A stretch of 6,268 bases of DNA from Actinomycetes bacterium (GCA_023393755.1 JAEXCA010000060.1:1-6268); one strand, 5' to 3'; counted from the stretch's first letter, positions 1 to 6,268 are shown. Notes: generated from the sequence alone by a model not told the origin. Translations and numbers: made by a program.

Positions 1-1314
1 CATATCGCGGCGGTGTCCGAGGATCAGACTCGTAATACTTGGCAGCCGCTATTGGAGATGCTGCGCGAGGGTCCGGTGCTCGACAACTATCCGGGTGTTG
101 ATCCGCTGGATTCGTTTGTGGTGCTGCCGCGGGGCCGGATTGAGCAGATTACGGCGTCGGCGAGGTCAACGAAGGGCGCCCCGGTCACGTTCGCCACTCT
201 TGACCAGACCGAGGAGTGGGTGCCGTCTAATGGCGGCCCTAAGTTGGCGCAGGCGATGCGGACGAACGCCGCGAAGAATGGCGGTCGGACGCTGGAGTCT
301 CCGAACGCATTCATCCCTGGCGAAGAGAGTGTGGCCGAGCAGTCTGCAGCGTATGCGGCAGCGATCATCGAGGGTCGCGCTCGCAACGACGGCCTGCTGT
401 ATGACCATCGTGAGGCGCCGGCCGAAACGGATATGAGCGACCTGGAGTCGTTGACGTACGGGCTACGGTTCGCCTACGGGGATTCGTCGGGCCATCCGGA
501 CGGGTGCGTAATCCATGAGCCTCCTTGCCCGCCCGGGCATTCGATGCTGGAGCCGTTGATATCGCAGGTGCAAGATCCAGCCTCTGATGTTCAGGTGTTG
601 CGGTCGGACCTGCTGAACCAGATCACCCACGCTTCGGACGCCTGGGTGAGTAAGCCCGAGTTGATGGCTTGCCTAGACCTAGAGAAGACGGTCAGTCAGG
701 GCGATGTGGTCGTGTTGGGCTTCGACGGTTCACGCGGGCGCGCTCGGGGTAAGGCTGACGCGACTGCGCTGGTCGGCTGCCGGGTGGCGGACGGCCACCT
801 ATTCGAGGTTGGGGTGTGGGAGCAACCATCTGGGCCAGCCGGCCGGGATTGGGTTCCGAATGCCGCCGAGGTGGATTTGGCGGTGCGGAAGTGCTTCGAC
901 CAGTGGAGGGTTGTCGGGTTTTACGCGGACCCCTCGGGCTGGACGGAACAGGTGGCCAGGTGGGAGGCGGCATTTCACCGTCGACTGAAGGTGAAGGCGA
1001 CTAGGGATGCGCCGGTTACCGCATGGCCGAGGGGGAAGAACACCAAGGCGGTGGAGGCGGTCGAGAAGCTGCATTCAGCCATCGTCAACCGTGAATGCAC
1101 TCACGATGGATCGTCGTCGCTGACAAGGCACATGCTCAACGCTCGCCGTCGCAAAGCCACTGGCGGGTACCTGATCTATAAAGCATTCCCTGATAGCCCG
1201 GACAAGATCGACGCTGCTTATGCGGCGGTTATGGCATGGAAAGCGCGACTCGATGCAGTCGCCAAGGGGCTCGACAAGGGCAGATCAAGCGGAAGGGTGG
1301 TGGTGCTCAGTTGA
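1..1314 (+). CDS. Phage terminase large subunit, 5' end cut off by the window
   Basis: ATP-driven DNA packaging motor and nuclease that docks on the portal, pumps phage DNA into the procapsid and cuts it. The frame is open from the first base, so the GTG at 13 is internal; 437 residues are visible. Walker A must lie upstream. A Walker B-like segment (hydrophobic stretch then LDQTEEW) is encoded at 181-219, followed by an SPNAFIPGE-type segment near 298-324 that fits the ATPase coupling region. The C-terminal part looks like the RNase H-fold nuclease: GFDGSR at 718-735, an aspartate in YADPSG (codon at 928) and a late aspartate in DKIDAAYAAVMAW (codon at 1210), a plausible acidic metal-binding triad. 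The stop overlaps the portal start by 4 bp. Family assignment is firm from motifs and from the portal gene next door; roles of individual residues are inferred. Confidence 0.95.
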   Translation, partial: HIAAVSEDQTRNTWQPLLEMLREGPVLDNYPGVDPLDSFVVLPRGRIEQITASARSTKGAPVTFATLDQTEEWVPSNGGPKLAQAMRTNAAKNGGRTLESPNAFIPGEESVAEQSAAYAAAIIEGRARNDGLLYDHREAPAETDMSDLESLTYGLRFAYGDSSGHPDGCVIHEPPCPPGHSMLEPLISQVQDPASDVQVLRSDLLNQITHASDAWVSKPELMACLDLEKTVSQGDVVVLGFDGSRGRARGKADATALVGCRVADGHLFEVGVWEQPSGPAGRDWVPNAAEVDLAVRKCFDQWRVVGFYADPSGWTEQVARWEAAFHRRLKVKATRDAPVTAWPRGKNTKAVEAVEKLHSAIVNRECTHDGSSSLTRHMLNARRRKATGGYLIYKAFPDSPDKIDAAYAAVMAWKARLDAVAKGLDKGRSSGRVVVLS

Positions 1315-2744
1315 TTATCAATGGACTCGACGACGACGAGCAGGCCACCCTCAGTGAGTTGTGGAAGGTGTGGACATCGAAGCTGCCGCGCAACATGACG
1401 CGCTCGGTGTACTACGACCACAAGCAGAAACTCGTCGACCTCGGCATCGCGATCCCGCCGCACCTGACCGACATCGACCTGGTGTTGGGCTGGCCGGCCA
1501 AGGCTGTTGATGTGCTCGCCCGGCGCTGCAAACTGGAGCGGTTCTTCATCCCCGGCACCGATGAAGATCCGCTCGGTGTGCAGGACTTGTGGCGCGCCAA
1601 CGACATGGAGATCGAGCTACCGCAGTCGATCACCGCGTCACTGCTGCACTCATGCTCATTCATGACCGCCACACCCGGCGGGCATGGGGAGCCGGATGTG
1701 TTGATCTCAAGCCAGTCCGCCCTTTATGGGGCTGGGGTTTGGGACTTCAAGCTCCACCAGCTCAAGTCAGCGCTGTCCATCACCGAGTTCAATGATCGCG
1801 GCCTGGTGCAGCAGCTCCTGTTCTTCATGCGCGGCAAGACGGTGCAGTGCAGCCGCAGCGGAGGCAACTCGTGGCAGATCGACCGTTTCATCAACAACTT
1901 GAGTCGCCTGCCTGTCGAGGTGTTGCCATACGATCCGCAGCTTCACCGCCCCTTCGGGTCGTCTCGTATCAACCGGACGGTGATGGGGCTGACGGATTCC
2001 GCGCTTCGCACCCTGTTTCGGATGGAGATCTCGGCCGAGTTCTACTCGTCGCCGCAGCGCTGGATCATGGGCGCCGACGAGTCGATGTTCGTTGACGAGC
2101 AAGGCAACCCGAAAGGGCAGTGGGAAGCGATTCTCGGCCGGGTCTGGGCCGCGGGCCGCAACGAGGACGGCAACGCGCCGGCGGTCGGGGAGTTCCGGCC
2201 CGCATCGCAGCAGCCACACATCGAGCAGATGCGCTCCCTGGCGTCCATTTTCGCCTCGGAAACATCGCTGCCGTTGCGGGCACTGGGGATTGTGCAGGAC
2301 AACCCCTCGAGCGCGGAGGCGATGGAGTACGAGGAGCGTGACCTGATCCAAGAGGCCCGGTATGCGATGGGCTGCTACGGGCCACGGATTGTGCGATTGA
2401 TGCAGACCGCGTTACAGATCCGGGATGGCTGGGATGAAATGCCGGCCGAGGTGGCGCAGTTGAGTGCGCGTTGGTCGAATCCGGCTAACCCGGCTGCCGC
2501 GGCGATGGCCGATGCTGAGGTCGAACTCTTCGGGGCGATCCCCGAGCTGCGCACGTCATCCATTCCGTTCGAGATGATGGACTGGGACAACGCCACCATT
2601 GAACGGGCAATGGCCGACATTCGACGCGCCGGCGTCAGCGCGGTCATGGATCAGTTATTGCGGCAACGACCACAGGTGAACGATGGCGGTAACCCCGCAG
2701 GAGCGACAATTCCTGCTGGATCAAGTCAGCCAACAGGCGAATAG
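1311..2744 (+). CDS. Portal protein (SPP1 gp6-like family), TTG start
   Basis: Forms the dodecameric ring at the unique capsid vertex through which DNA enters and leaves, and on which the terminase and later the neck assemble. From TTG 1311 it is 477 residues, normal for siphophage portals. Family-like segments are an N-terminal helix with SVYYDHKQKLVDLGIAIPP (32-50), SSPQRWIMGAD (246-256) and PLRALGIVQDNPSSAEAM (321-338), followed by helical C-terminal regions and a Gly/Pro/Ser-rich tail (459-476). The frame is open back to an ATG at 1236, but the extra 25 residues are basic, low-complexity and wholly inside the terminase gene. TTG 1311 gives a TTGA stop/start overlap and a natural N-terminus. 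The only purine-rich site, GGAAGG at 1291-1296, is 14 bases away, so translation probably relies on coupling to the terminase. Confidence 0.93.
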   Translation: MIINGLDDDEQATLSELWKVWTSKLPRNMTRSVYYDHKQKLVDLGIAIPPHLTDIDLVLGWPAKAVDVLARRCKLERFFIPGTDEDPLGVQDLWRANDMEIELPQSITASLLHSCSFMTATPGGHGEPDVLISSQSALYGAGVWDFKLHQLKSALSITEFNDRGLVQQLLFFMRGKTVQCSRSGGNSWQIDRFINNLSRLPVEVLPYDPQLHRPFGSSRINRTVMGLTDSALRTLFRMEISAEFYSSPQRWIMGADESMFVDEQGNPKGQWEAILGRVWAAGRNEDGNAPAVGEFRPASQQPHIEQMRSLASIFASETSLPLRALGIVQDNPSSAEAMEYEERDLIQEARYAMGCYGPRIVRLMQTALQIRDGWDEMPAEVAQLSARWSNPANPAAAAMADAEVELFGAIPELRTSSIPFEMMDWDNATIERAMADIRRAGVSAVMDQLLRQRPQVNDGGNPAGATIPAGSSQPTGE

Positions 2745-3408
2745 CGATCTTCGCAACCTGTGGGGGTACGCCGCCGGGTTGGCGACGGTCGAGTTCGCCT
2801 CATTACTGGTTGACGGGTTCCCGAAGTTGGCCGATCCCTATGTCGAGCTGTCATCTCGACTGTCGGCGACCTGGTTTGAACTGTCAGAACCGACATCACC
2901 ATATGTAGCGGTGACGGCGCCGCCAATCCCGGTGGAGCGGTTAACCAAATCGGCCGAATGGGCGCTCGGGGCTCCTGGAGACGAAGGTCTAGCGCGGCTT
3001 GAGGGCTCGCTGCAGCGAGCCGTGTACGACGGCGCGAGAGACACCATTGTCCTCAATGTGGACACGACCGGTTCTTACTGGGTGAGGCACGCTAACGCGA
3101 ACGCTTGTGCATTCTGCCGGATGCTCGCCACCCGTCACAGCGATAAGCGTTGGTGGTATCGGAGCGCGAAGAGCGCTCTGGATGTTGTCGGCCGGGGTGG
3201 CCAGGGCCGGGGCAAGCGGGCGGTCGGATCGACCGGCTACCACGACCATTGTCGCTGCATTGCAGTTGAGGTCCGGGAGGGGCAAGAGTATGAGCCTCCC
3301 GAATATGTGCAGGCGTGGGATGACGAATACCAGAAGGCCCGCGCTAACGCTGGGTCTGGTGACCCGAAGAAAATCTTGGCTGCCTGGCGGCAGCAAGGCG
3401 TCAGCTAG
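2683..3408 (+). CDS. MuF-like minor capsid protein (often labelled capsid maturation protease in actinophages)
   Basis: A minor head protein that in related phages associates with the portal and sits inside the procapsid. It has 241 residues. The N-terminal half is helical. The C-terminal half carries the phage Mu gpF-type signature: NACAFCRMLATR around C142 and C145, then YHDHCRC with H187, H189, C190 and C192, a spacing that could bind a metal ion. It is followed by EYEPPEYVQAWDDEYQKA (202-219), typical of actinophage homologues. ATG 2683 has an AGGTGA at 2674-2679 just upstream, and the first residues (MAVTPQERQFLLDQV) look like a genuine family N-terminus, so I accept the 62 bp overlap with the portal gene. 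No serine-protease catalytic motif is visible, so the common protease label is not supported by what I can see. Confidence 0.9.
   Translation: MAVTPQERQFLLDQVSQQANSDLRNLWGYAAGLATVEFASLLVDGFPKLADPYVELSSRLSATWFELSEPTSPYVAVTAPPIPVERLTKSAEWALGAPGDEGLARLEGSLQRAVYDGARDTIVLNVDTTGSYWVRHANANACAFCRMLATRHSDKRWWYRSAKSALDVVGRGGQGRGKRAVGSTGYHDHCRCIAVEVREGQEYEPPEYVQAWDDEYQKARANAGSGDPKKILAAWRQQGVS
3376..3396 (+). promoter_or_regulatory. Hairpin at the 3' end of the MuF gene
   Basis: GCTGCC at 3379-3384 pairs with GGCAGC at 3389-3394 around a TGGC tetraloop. Beyond one bulged G at 3378, T3377-A3395 and T3376-A3396 extend the stem, and C3375-G3397 can add one more pair. It ends about 9-11 bases before the TAG stop. 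No T-run follows, so it is not a typical intrinsic terminator. It could slow ribosomes, mark an mRNA processing site or be fortuitous in GC-rich coding sequence. Confidence 0.4.
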
Positions 3409-3462
3409 CGCGATGTTCGCTGATGCAAGCCCACACCACCCTTCCGCGATGGGAGAAAAGTA

Positions 3463-4002
3463 ATGTCCGACGAGCAGGTCAACGAAACAGTCGAGGTCGC
3501 CGAAGAATCCGCAGAGCCGGATGAGTCGGCACTGGAGGATCCAGGTAAAAAGGCCCTGACCGCTGAGCGGCGAGCACGAGCCGCCGCCGAGAGGGAAGCC
3601 AAGACCCTCAAGGCTCGGCTCGATGAGATCGAGGCCGAGGAGCTATCCAGGGAAGAGAAAGCCGCCAAAGAGGCCGCCGACGCGAAGTTGGAAGCCGAAG
3701 CCGCACGGCGTGAAGCAGTGCGGTGGCGCGTGGCAGCACGCCACGGACTCTCCGATGAGGACGCCGAACTGTTCCTCACTGGAAGCGACGAGGAAACCTT
3801 GACCCGGCAGGCCGAACGGCTCGTCGAGCGAACCCCATCACCCGGCAAGGGCGGCCAACCCGTCCCTGGCGCGGGGGAGCGGCCCACTAAGCCGCCAACT
3901 GTCGACGAACAAATCCGCGCCGCGGAGCAGTCCGGCGACAAGGCTGCCGTTATGCGCCTCAAAACGCAGAAACTCGCAGCCCTGGCGCGCAACACCAAGT
4001 AA
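3463..4002 (+). CDS. Capsid scaffolding protein
   Basis: Internal scaffold that guides capsid protein into a correctly sized procapsid and is then lost. It has 179 residues, highly charged and Ala/Glu/Lys/Arg-rich. Regions: an acidic N-terminus (1-28), a long predicted coiled coil (about 31-92), a short conserved-looking segment HGLSDEDAELFLTGSDEE (94-111) and helix to about 122, a Pro/Gly-rich linker (124-145), and a basic C-terminal helical region (147-179). In well-studied phages a basic C-terminal helix of the scaffold binds the capsid protein; that role here is inferred. ATG 3463 has a good GGGAG site at 3451-3455 with 7 bases of spacing. Composition, size and position directly before the capsid gene make the call, since scaffold sequences are poorly conserved. 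Confidence 0.87.
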   Translation: MSDEQVNETVEVAEESAEPDESALEDPGKKALTAERRARAAAEREAKTLKARLDEIEAEELSREEKAAKEAADAKLEAEAARREAVRWRVAARHGLSDEDAELFLTGSDEETLTRQAERLVERTPSPGKGGQPVPGAGERPTKPPTVDEQIRAAEQSGDKAAVMRLKTQKLAALARNTK

Positions 4003-4006
4003 GTAG

Positions 4007-4026
4007 GACACCTCAATCGGGGTGTC
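4007..4026 (+). promoter_or_regulatory. Stem-loop in the leader of the major capsid gene
   Basis: GACACCTC (4007-4014) pairs with GGGGTGTC (4019-4026), giving eight pairs including one T-G wobble around an AATC tetraloop; G4006-T4027 could add another wobble. It starts 4 bases after the scaffold stop and ends 11 bases before the capsid ribosome binding site. The bases that follow (TGTTGAG) do not form a T-tract, so a Rho-independent terminator is unlikely. It lies entirely in noncoding DNA, so codon constraint does not explain it. mRNA stabilisation, processing, or separation of scaffold and capsid translation are possible roles, all inferred. Confidence 0.6.
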
Positions 4027-4037
4027 TGTTGAGAAAT

Positions 4038-4043
4038 GGAAGG
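4038..4043 (+). promoter_or_regulatory. Strong ribosome binding site of the major capsid gene
   Basis: GGAAGG with 8 bases before ATG 4052. It decides the start: the frame is open back to GTG 4022, but that codon lies inside the stem-loop and would add ten residues (MSVEKWKVHH) unlike a capsid N-terminus. Confidence 0.8.
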
Positions 4044-4051
4044 TACACCAC

Positions 4052-5029
4052 ATGTCTGGTATCACCAGCCTGGGCACGACTTTCAATCTGCCCAACTATG
4101 TCGGTGAACTGTTCAGCGTCTCACCGGAAGACACCCCGTTCCTGTCCGCCATCGGTGGGCTGACCGGTGGTGTCGGCGTGAACTCTGTGCTGTTCACCTG
4201 GGCGCAGTATGACCTGCGTGACGCCGAGGCGACTCGGCAGCGCCTGGAAGGCGCGGATGCGCCCACCCCCGAGGGGCGTGCCCGCTCAGCGGCGTTCAAC
4301 GTCCTGGAAATCCACCAGGAACAGGTGCAGGTCTCCTACACCAAGCAGGCCGCGACGGGGCAGTTCAACACCCCCGACACCACCAACGACTACCACGTTG
4401 GCGGGTCGAACGCGGTCACCGATGAACTCGGATGGCAGTTGACCCAGGAGTTCAAGCAGATTGCCCGCGATGTGGAGAAGTCGTTCATCACCGGCAGCTT
4501 CTCCTACCCGAGCGACAACAGCAACCCGCGCAAAACCCGCGGACTGCTGGAGGCCATCGACAGCAACCGGTCCAACCTGAACAACGCCGCGCTGGCCCGC
4601 GATGACGTTCTGGATCTGATGCAGGAAGTGTGGGAGAACGGCGGCATCCAAGAGTCCGAGACCCGGACCCTGATGTGCGGCGCCCGCGTTAAGCGGGCAC
4701 TGACCAAGCTGTTCGTCACGGATGTGAACTACCAGGAGTCGACCCGCAACGTCGGTGGCGTCAGCCTGGACACCATCATCACCGACTTTGGGCGCACCAA
4801 CCTGATGCTCAACCGGTACGTGCCGGCTGACACGCTGATCGTGGTGTCCCTGGAGGAGTGCGCCCCGCGGTTCCTGGAGATCCCAGGCAAGGGCCACTTC
4901 TTCGCCGAGCCGCTGGCAAAGACCGGCGCCGCCGAGAAGGTGCAGGTCTACGGTGAGATCGGGCTGGGCTACGGCAATGAGCTGAAGCACGGCAAGATCA
5001 CCGGCATCGCCACCGGCGCCGGCAGCTAG
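4052..5029 (+). CDS. Major capsid protein (HK97-fold)
   Basis: The main shell protein of the icosahedral head. From ATG 4052 it has 325 residues. The N-terminus MSGITSLGTTFNLPNYVGELF followed by SPEDTPFLSAIGG (24-36) is typical of actinophage capsid proteins and resembles the SU10-type/DUF5309 group. The charged stretch at about 54-100 would fit the extended loop. YHVGGSNAVTDELGWQLTQEFKQIARDVEKSFITG (114-148) would include the long spine helix. VYGEIGLGYGNELKHGKITGI (299-319) is a characteristic C-terminal strand region. There is no long N-terminal delta-like domain, which agrees with the separate scaffold gene. Codons are strongly C-ending: 13 of 14 isoleucines are ATC, as expected for a very highly expressed gene. 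The HK97 fold is assigned from family resemblance and gene order. Confidence 0.95.
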   Translation: MSGITSLGTTFNLPNYVGELFSVSPEDTPFLSAIGGLTGGVGVNSVLFTWAQYDLRDAEATRQRLEGADAPTPEGRARSAAFNVLEIHQEQVQVSYTKQAATGQFNTPDTTNDYHVGGSNAVTDELGWQLTQEFKQIARDVEKSFITGSFSYPSDNSNPRKTRGLLEAIDSNRSNLNNAALARDDVLDLMQEVWENGGIQESETRTLMCGARVKRALTKLFVTDVNYQESTRNVGGVSLDTIITDFGRTNLMLNRYVPADTLIVVSLEECAPRFLEIPGKGHFFAEPLAKTGAAEKVQVYGEIGLGYGNELKHGKITGIATGAGS

Positions 5030-5043
5030 CAGGAAAACGATCC

Positions 5044-5421
5044 GTGGCCGCCGTCGAAATCGTTTACGCCGATCTGACGCCTTTCGCACCTGACCTCGAC
5101 GAGGACAAGGCTGAGGCGCTGATCAGTGACGCGTTGGCGATGGCGGCCCGGATCGCCCCCTGCATCCAAGACGAGGACTTCGCTTACCCGGACGCGGCGA
5201 AAGCCATCCTGCGCGGGGCGATCCTGCGCTGGAATGACGGCGGCGCCGGCGTGTACAGGAACGTCCAGGCCGGCCCGTTTCAGGAAGCTATCGACACGCG
5301 GCAGGCACGCAAGTCGATGTTCTTCCCCTCGGAGATCAGCGAATTACAGGCCATGTGCGGCCTGCAGCGGGCCGGTGCGGCGTTCACCATCGACACCACG
5401 CCAGTGCGTGAGGACTCGTGA
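5044..5421 (+). CDS. Head-to-tail adaptor (connector) protein
   Basis: Likely forms the ring that binds beneath the portal after packaging and begins the neck, in the role of SPP1 gp15 or HK97 gp6. It has 125 residues and is mostly helical. YADLTPFAPDLDEDKAEALISDALAMAARIAPCI (8-41) followed by AAKAILRGAILRWND (51-65) is the pattern of actinophage adaptors of the Gp19/Gp15/Gp42-type family. AGPFQEAIDTRQARKSMFFPSEISELQAMC (76-105) is the usual C-terminal half. GTG 5044 has AGGA at 5031-5034 with 9 bases of spacing and lies 14 bp after the capsid stop. Position between capsid and stopper genes supports the role. Confidence 0.86.
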   Translation: MAAVEIVYADLTPFAPDLDEDKAEALISDALAMAARIAPCIQDEDFAYPDAAKAILRGAILRWNDGGAGVYRNVQAGPFQEAIDTRQARKSMFFPSEISELQAMCGLQRAGAAFTIDTTPVREDS

Positions 5422-5744
5422 CCATCCCGGCGCGGATCCCCATCACCCACGTCCCGTATGACGGTGAGTCGTTCGACGACCTCGGCAACCGCGTGCCCGC
5501 CTACGGGCAGCCCAAAACGGTGCGCGTGCACTCTGTTGCGCCGCGCACCCGCGAGCAGACCGTCACCTGGTCCACCTCGGAAGTGGCGGACCTCGACGTG
5601 TTCGCCCCCGTCTTCCCGGTGAGCCTCAAGGATCGGTTTGTGGTCGACGGCGACACCTACGAGGTGGTCGGACGAACTGACTGGACCCACGGCTTTCACG
5701 GCTGGAAGCCGGGCGTGGTGATCGAGCTAAAGAGAGCGGAGTGA
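5418..5744 (+). CDS. Head-closure (head-to-tail stopper) protein
   Basis: Likely forms the next neck ring, which closes the DNA channel after packaging and presents the tail-binding surface, in the role of SPP1 gp16. It has 108 residues and appears rich in beta strands. KDRFVVDGDTYEVVGRTDWTHGFHGWKPGVVIELKR (71-106) is the recognisable C-terminal part, with the aromatic-rich WTHGFHGW segment seen in actinophage neighbours of the adaptor. GTG 5418 overlaps the adaptor TGA as GTGA. The purine-rich TGAGGA at 5409-5414 is close to the start, so coupling to the adaptor is probable. The stopper label rests on size, predicted fold and position; no catalytic motif is expected. Confidence 0.78.
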   Translation: MTIPARIPITHVPYDGESFDDLGNRVPAYGQPKTVRVHSVAPRTREQTVTWSTSEVADLDVFAPVFPVSLKDRFVVDGDTYEVVGRTDWTHGFHGWKPGVVIELKRAE

Positions 5745-5747
5745 GCA

Positions 5748-6077
5748 GTGGCCGGATGGTCTAACCCGTTCCATAAGTACGGCGTCGATCTCACCGATTT
5801 CGACAAGCTGCCCGAGGTGAACGCCGGGGTCAACGAGTTCATGGAACAGCAGGTTGTTCCGGCATGGAAAGCGAACGCCCCGGCCCGGACCGGTGAGTAC
5901 CGGGATTCGATCAAGGTGACCACCCGCTCCACCAATAAGGGTCGCGGTGTCATTGGCGCCGAGTCTGCGGACGCCCACTTTGTGGAGTTCGGGGCATCCC
6001 ACACCCCCGAATACGCGACCGCGGAAAAGACGGCCAAGCAGTTCGGTGGATACGCACATGGCAAGCCTGGCACCTGA
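5748..6077 (+). CDS. HK97 gp10-like neck / head-tail connector protein
   Basis: A small protein of the HK97 gp10 type, found between stopper and tail terminator genes and thought to act in head-tail joining or tail completion. It has 109 residues. The N-terminal helix (about 18-43) leads to NAPARTGEYRDSIKV (43-57), the family's PxxTGxLRxSI-like motif, and then AHFVEFGASHTPEYATAEKTAKQFGG (76-101), matching the family's hFVEFGT...P segment. GTG 5748 is preceded by GGAG at 5738-5741 with 6 bases of spacing, and by the stopper stop 3 bp upstream. The 3' end overlaps the next gene by 20 bp. Confidence 0.82.
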   Translation: MAGWSNPFHKYGVDLTDFDKLPEVNAGVNEFMEQQVVPAWKANAPARTGEYRDSIKVTTRSTNKGRGVIGAESADAHFVEFGASHTPEYATAEKTAKQFGGYAHGKPGT

Positions 6078-6268
6078 ATCCGCCCCGAGCGTCGAGAAAA
6101 CACTGGTCGCCTGGCTGGACCCCCTCGGGCGCGCCGCCACCAAGCATGAGTCGGGAGAGACGCTGCCCTTCCGCATCGTCAAGCGGGTCGCCGGCGCGGA
6201 CGACCCCATTGTCGGTATCGACACCGCGTCGGTCTCCATTCACACGCTCGACTCGACCAGTACGGCGG
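6058..6268 (+). CDS. Tail terminator protein, 3' end cut off by the window
   Basis: Probably the protein that caps the finished tail tube and joins it to the neck, in the role of lambda gpU or SPP1 gp17. Seventy codons are visible and the frame is open to the window edge. The protein begins MASLAPESAPSVEKTLVAWL, continues DPLGRAATKH, then TLPFRIVKRVAGADDPIVGIDTASVSIHT. The pattern of an N-terminal helix followed by LPFRIVxRVAGxDDP and a strand resembles actinophage tail terminators, which usually run about 120-150 residues. ATG 6058 is chosen because GGTGGA (6045-6050) sits 7 bases before it; the in-frame GTG at 6046 would destroy that site and has none of its own. It overlaps the gp10-like gene by 20 bp. 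Confidence 0.8.
   Translation, partial: MASLAPESAPSVEKTLVAWLDPLGRAATKHESGETLPFRIVKRVAGADDPIVGIDTASVSIHTLDSTSTA

Noticed and set aside
1767..2351. 194-codon open frame on the - strand, antisense to the portal gene
   Set aside because: Arg/His-rich composition of a typical GC-rich shadow frame, with no family resemblance.
3409..3462. Possible promoter or small gene in the MuF-scaffold gap
   Set aside because: No -10/-35-like pair and no open frame with a start beyond the scaffold's own ribosome binding site.
3107..3463. 118-codon + strand frame spanning the MuF 3' end and the gap before the scaffold gene
   Set aside because: It overlaps the conserved Cys/His part of MuF in another frame and has no motif or ribosome binding site.
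3405..4016. 203-codon open frame on the - strand, antisense to the scaffold gene
   Set aside because: Its Ser/Ala/Arg-rich low-complexity product is what the reverse of an Ala/Glu/Lys-rich coding sequence gives in GC-rich DNA; no convincing start site or family resemblance.
4007..4030. Rho-independent terminator before the capsid gene
   Set aside because: The hairpin is real in sequence but no T-run follows, and a strong terminator before the capsid gene would make no sense without a promoter, which I do not see.
5013..5022. Perfect 10-base palindrome CCGGCGCCGG near the capsid 3' end
   Set aside because: It encodes Thr-Gly-Ala-Gly codons, has no loop for a hairpin, and such GC palindromes are common by chance in this composition.
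4286..5089. 267-codon open frame on the - strand, antisense to the capsid gene
   Set aside because: It mirrors the highly biased C-ending codon pattern of the capsid gene; the predicted protein has no recognisable motif and would be opposite an essential, heavily transcribed gene.

Overview
The window is a gap-free stretch of the structural (late) operon of a tailed, siphovirus-like double-stranded DNA phage or prophage. All genes are on the + strand. High G+C, frequent GTG/TTG starts and a protein set that closely resembles mycobacteriophage and other actinobacteriophage head modules suggest an actinobacterial host such as Mycobacterium, Gordonia or a relative. I cannot assign a phage cluster or species, or tell free phage from prophage, from the sequence alone.

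Layout, left to right: 1-1314, large terminase subunit (5' end outside the window); 1311-2744, portal; 2683-3408, MuF-like minor capsid protein; 3463-4002, scaffolding protein; 4052-5029, major capsid protein; 5044-5421, head-tail adaptor; 5418-5744, head-closure (stopper) protein; 5748-6077, HK97 gp10-like neck protein; 6058-6268, tail terminator (3' end outside the window). This is the classic assembly order. The terminase packages DNA through the portal. Portal, MuF protein, scaffold and capsid protein form the procapsid. The adaptor, stopper, gp10-like and terminator proteins form the neck that joins head to tail.

The genes are tightly packed. Several overlap (4 bp terminase/portal, 62 bp portal/MuF, 4 bp adaptor/stopper, 20 bp gp10-like/terminator), which points to one polycistronic message with translational coupling. 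The only noncoding stretches over 20 bp are 54 bp before the scaffold gene and 49 bp before the capsid gene. The second holds a clear stem-loop followed by a strong ribosome binding site, the most likely place for capsid-specific control of expression. A second hairpin lies at the 3' end of the MuF gene. I saw no promoter, tRNA, CRISPR array, insertion sequence or attachment site.

I found no convincing sign of a previously undescribed system. The points worth a second look are modest: the two hairpins flanking the scaffold gene, the TTG start of the portal gene, the long portal/MuF overlap, the variant Walker B of the terminase, and the absence of a recognisable prohead protease.
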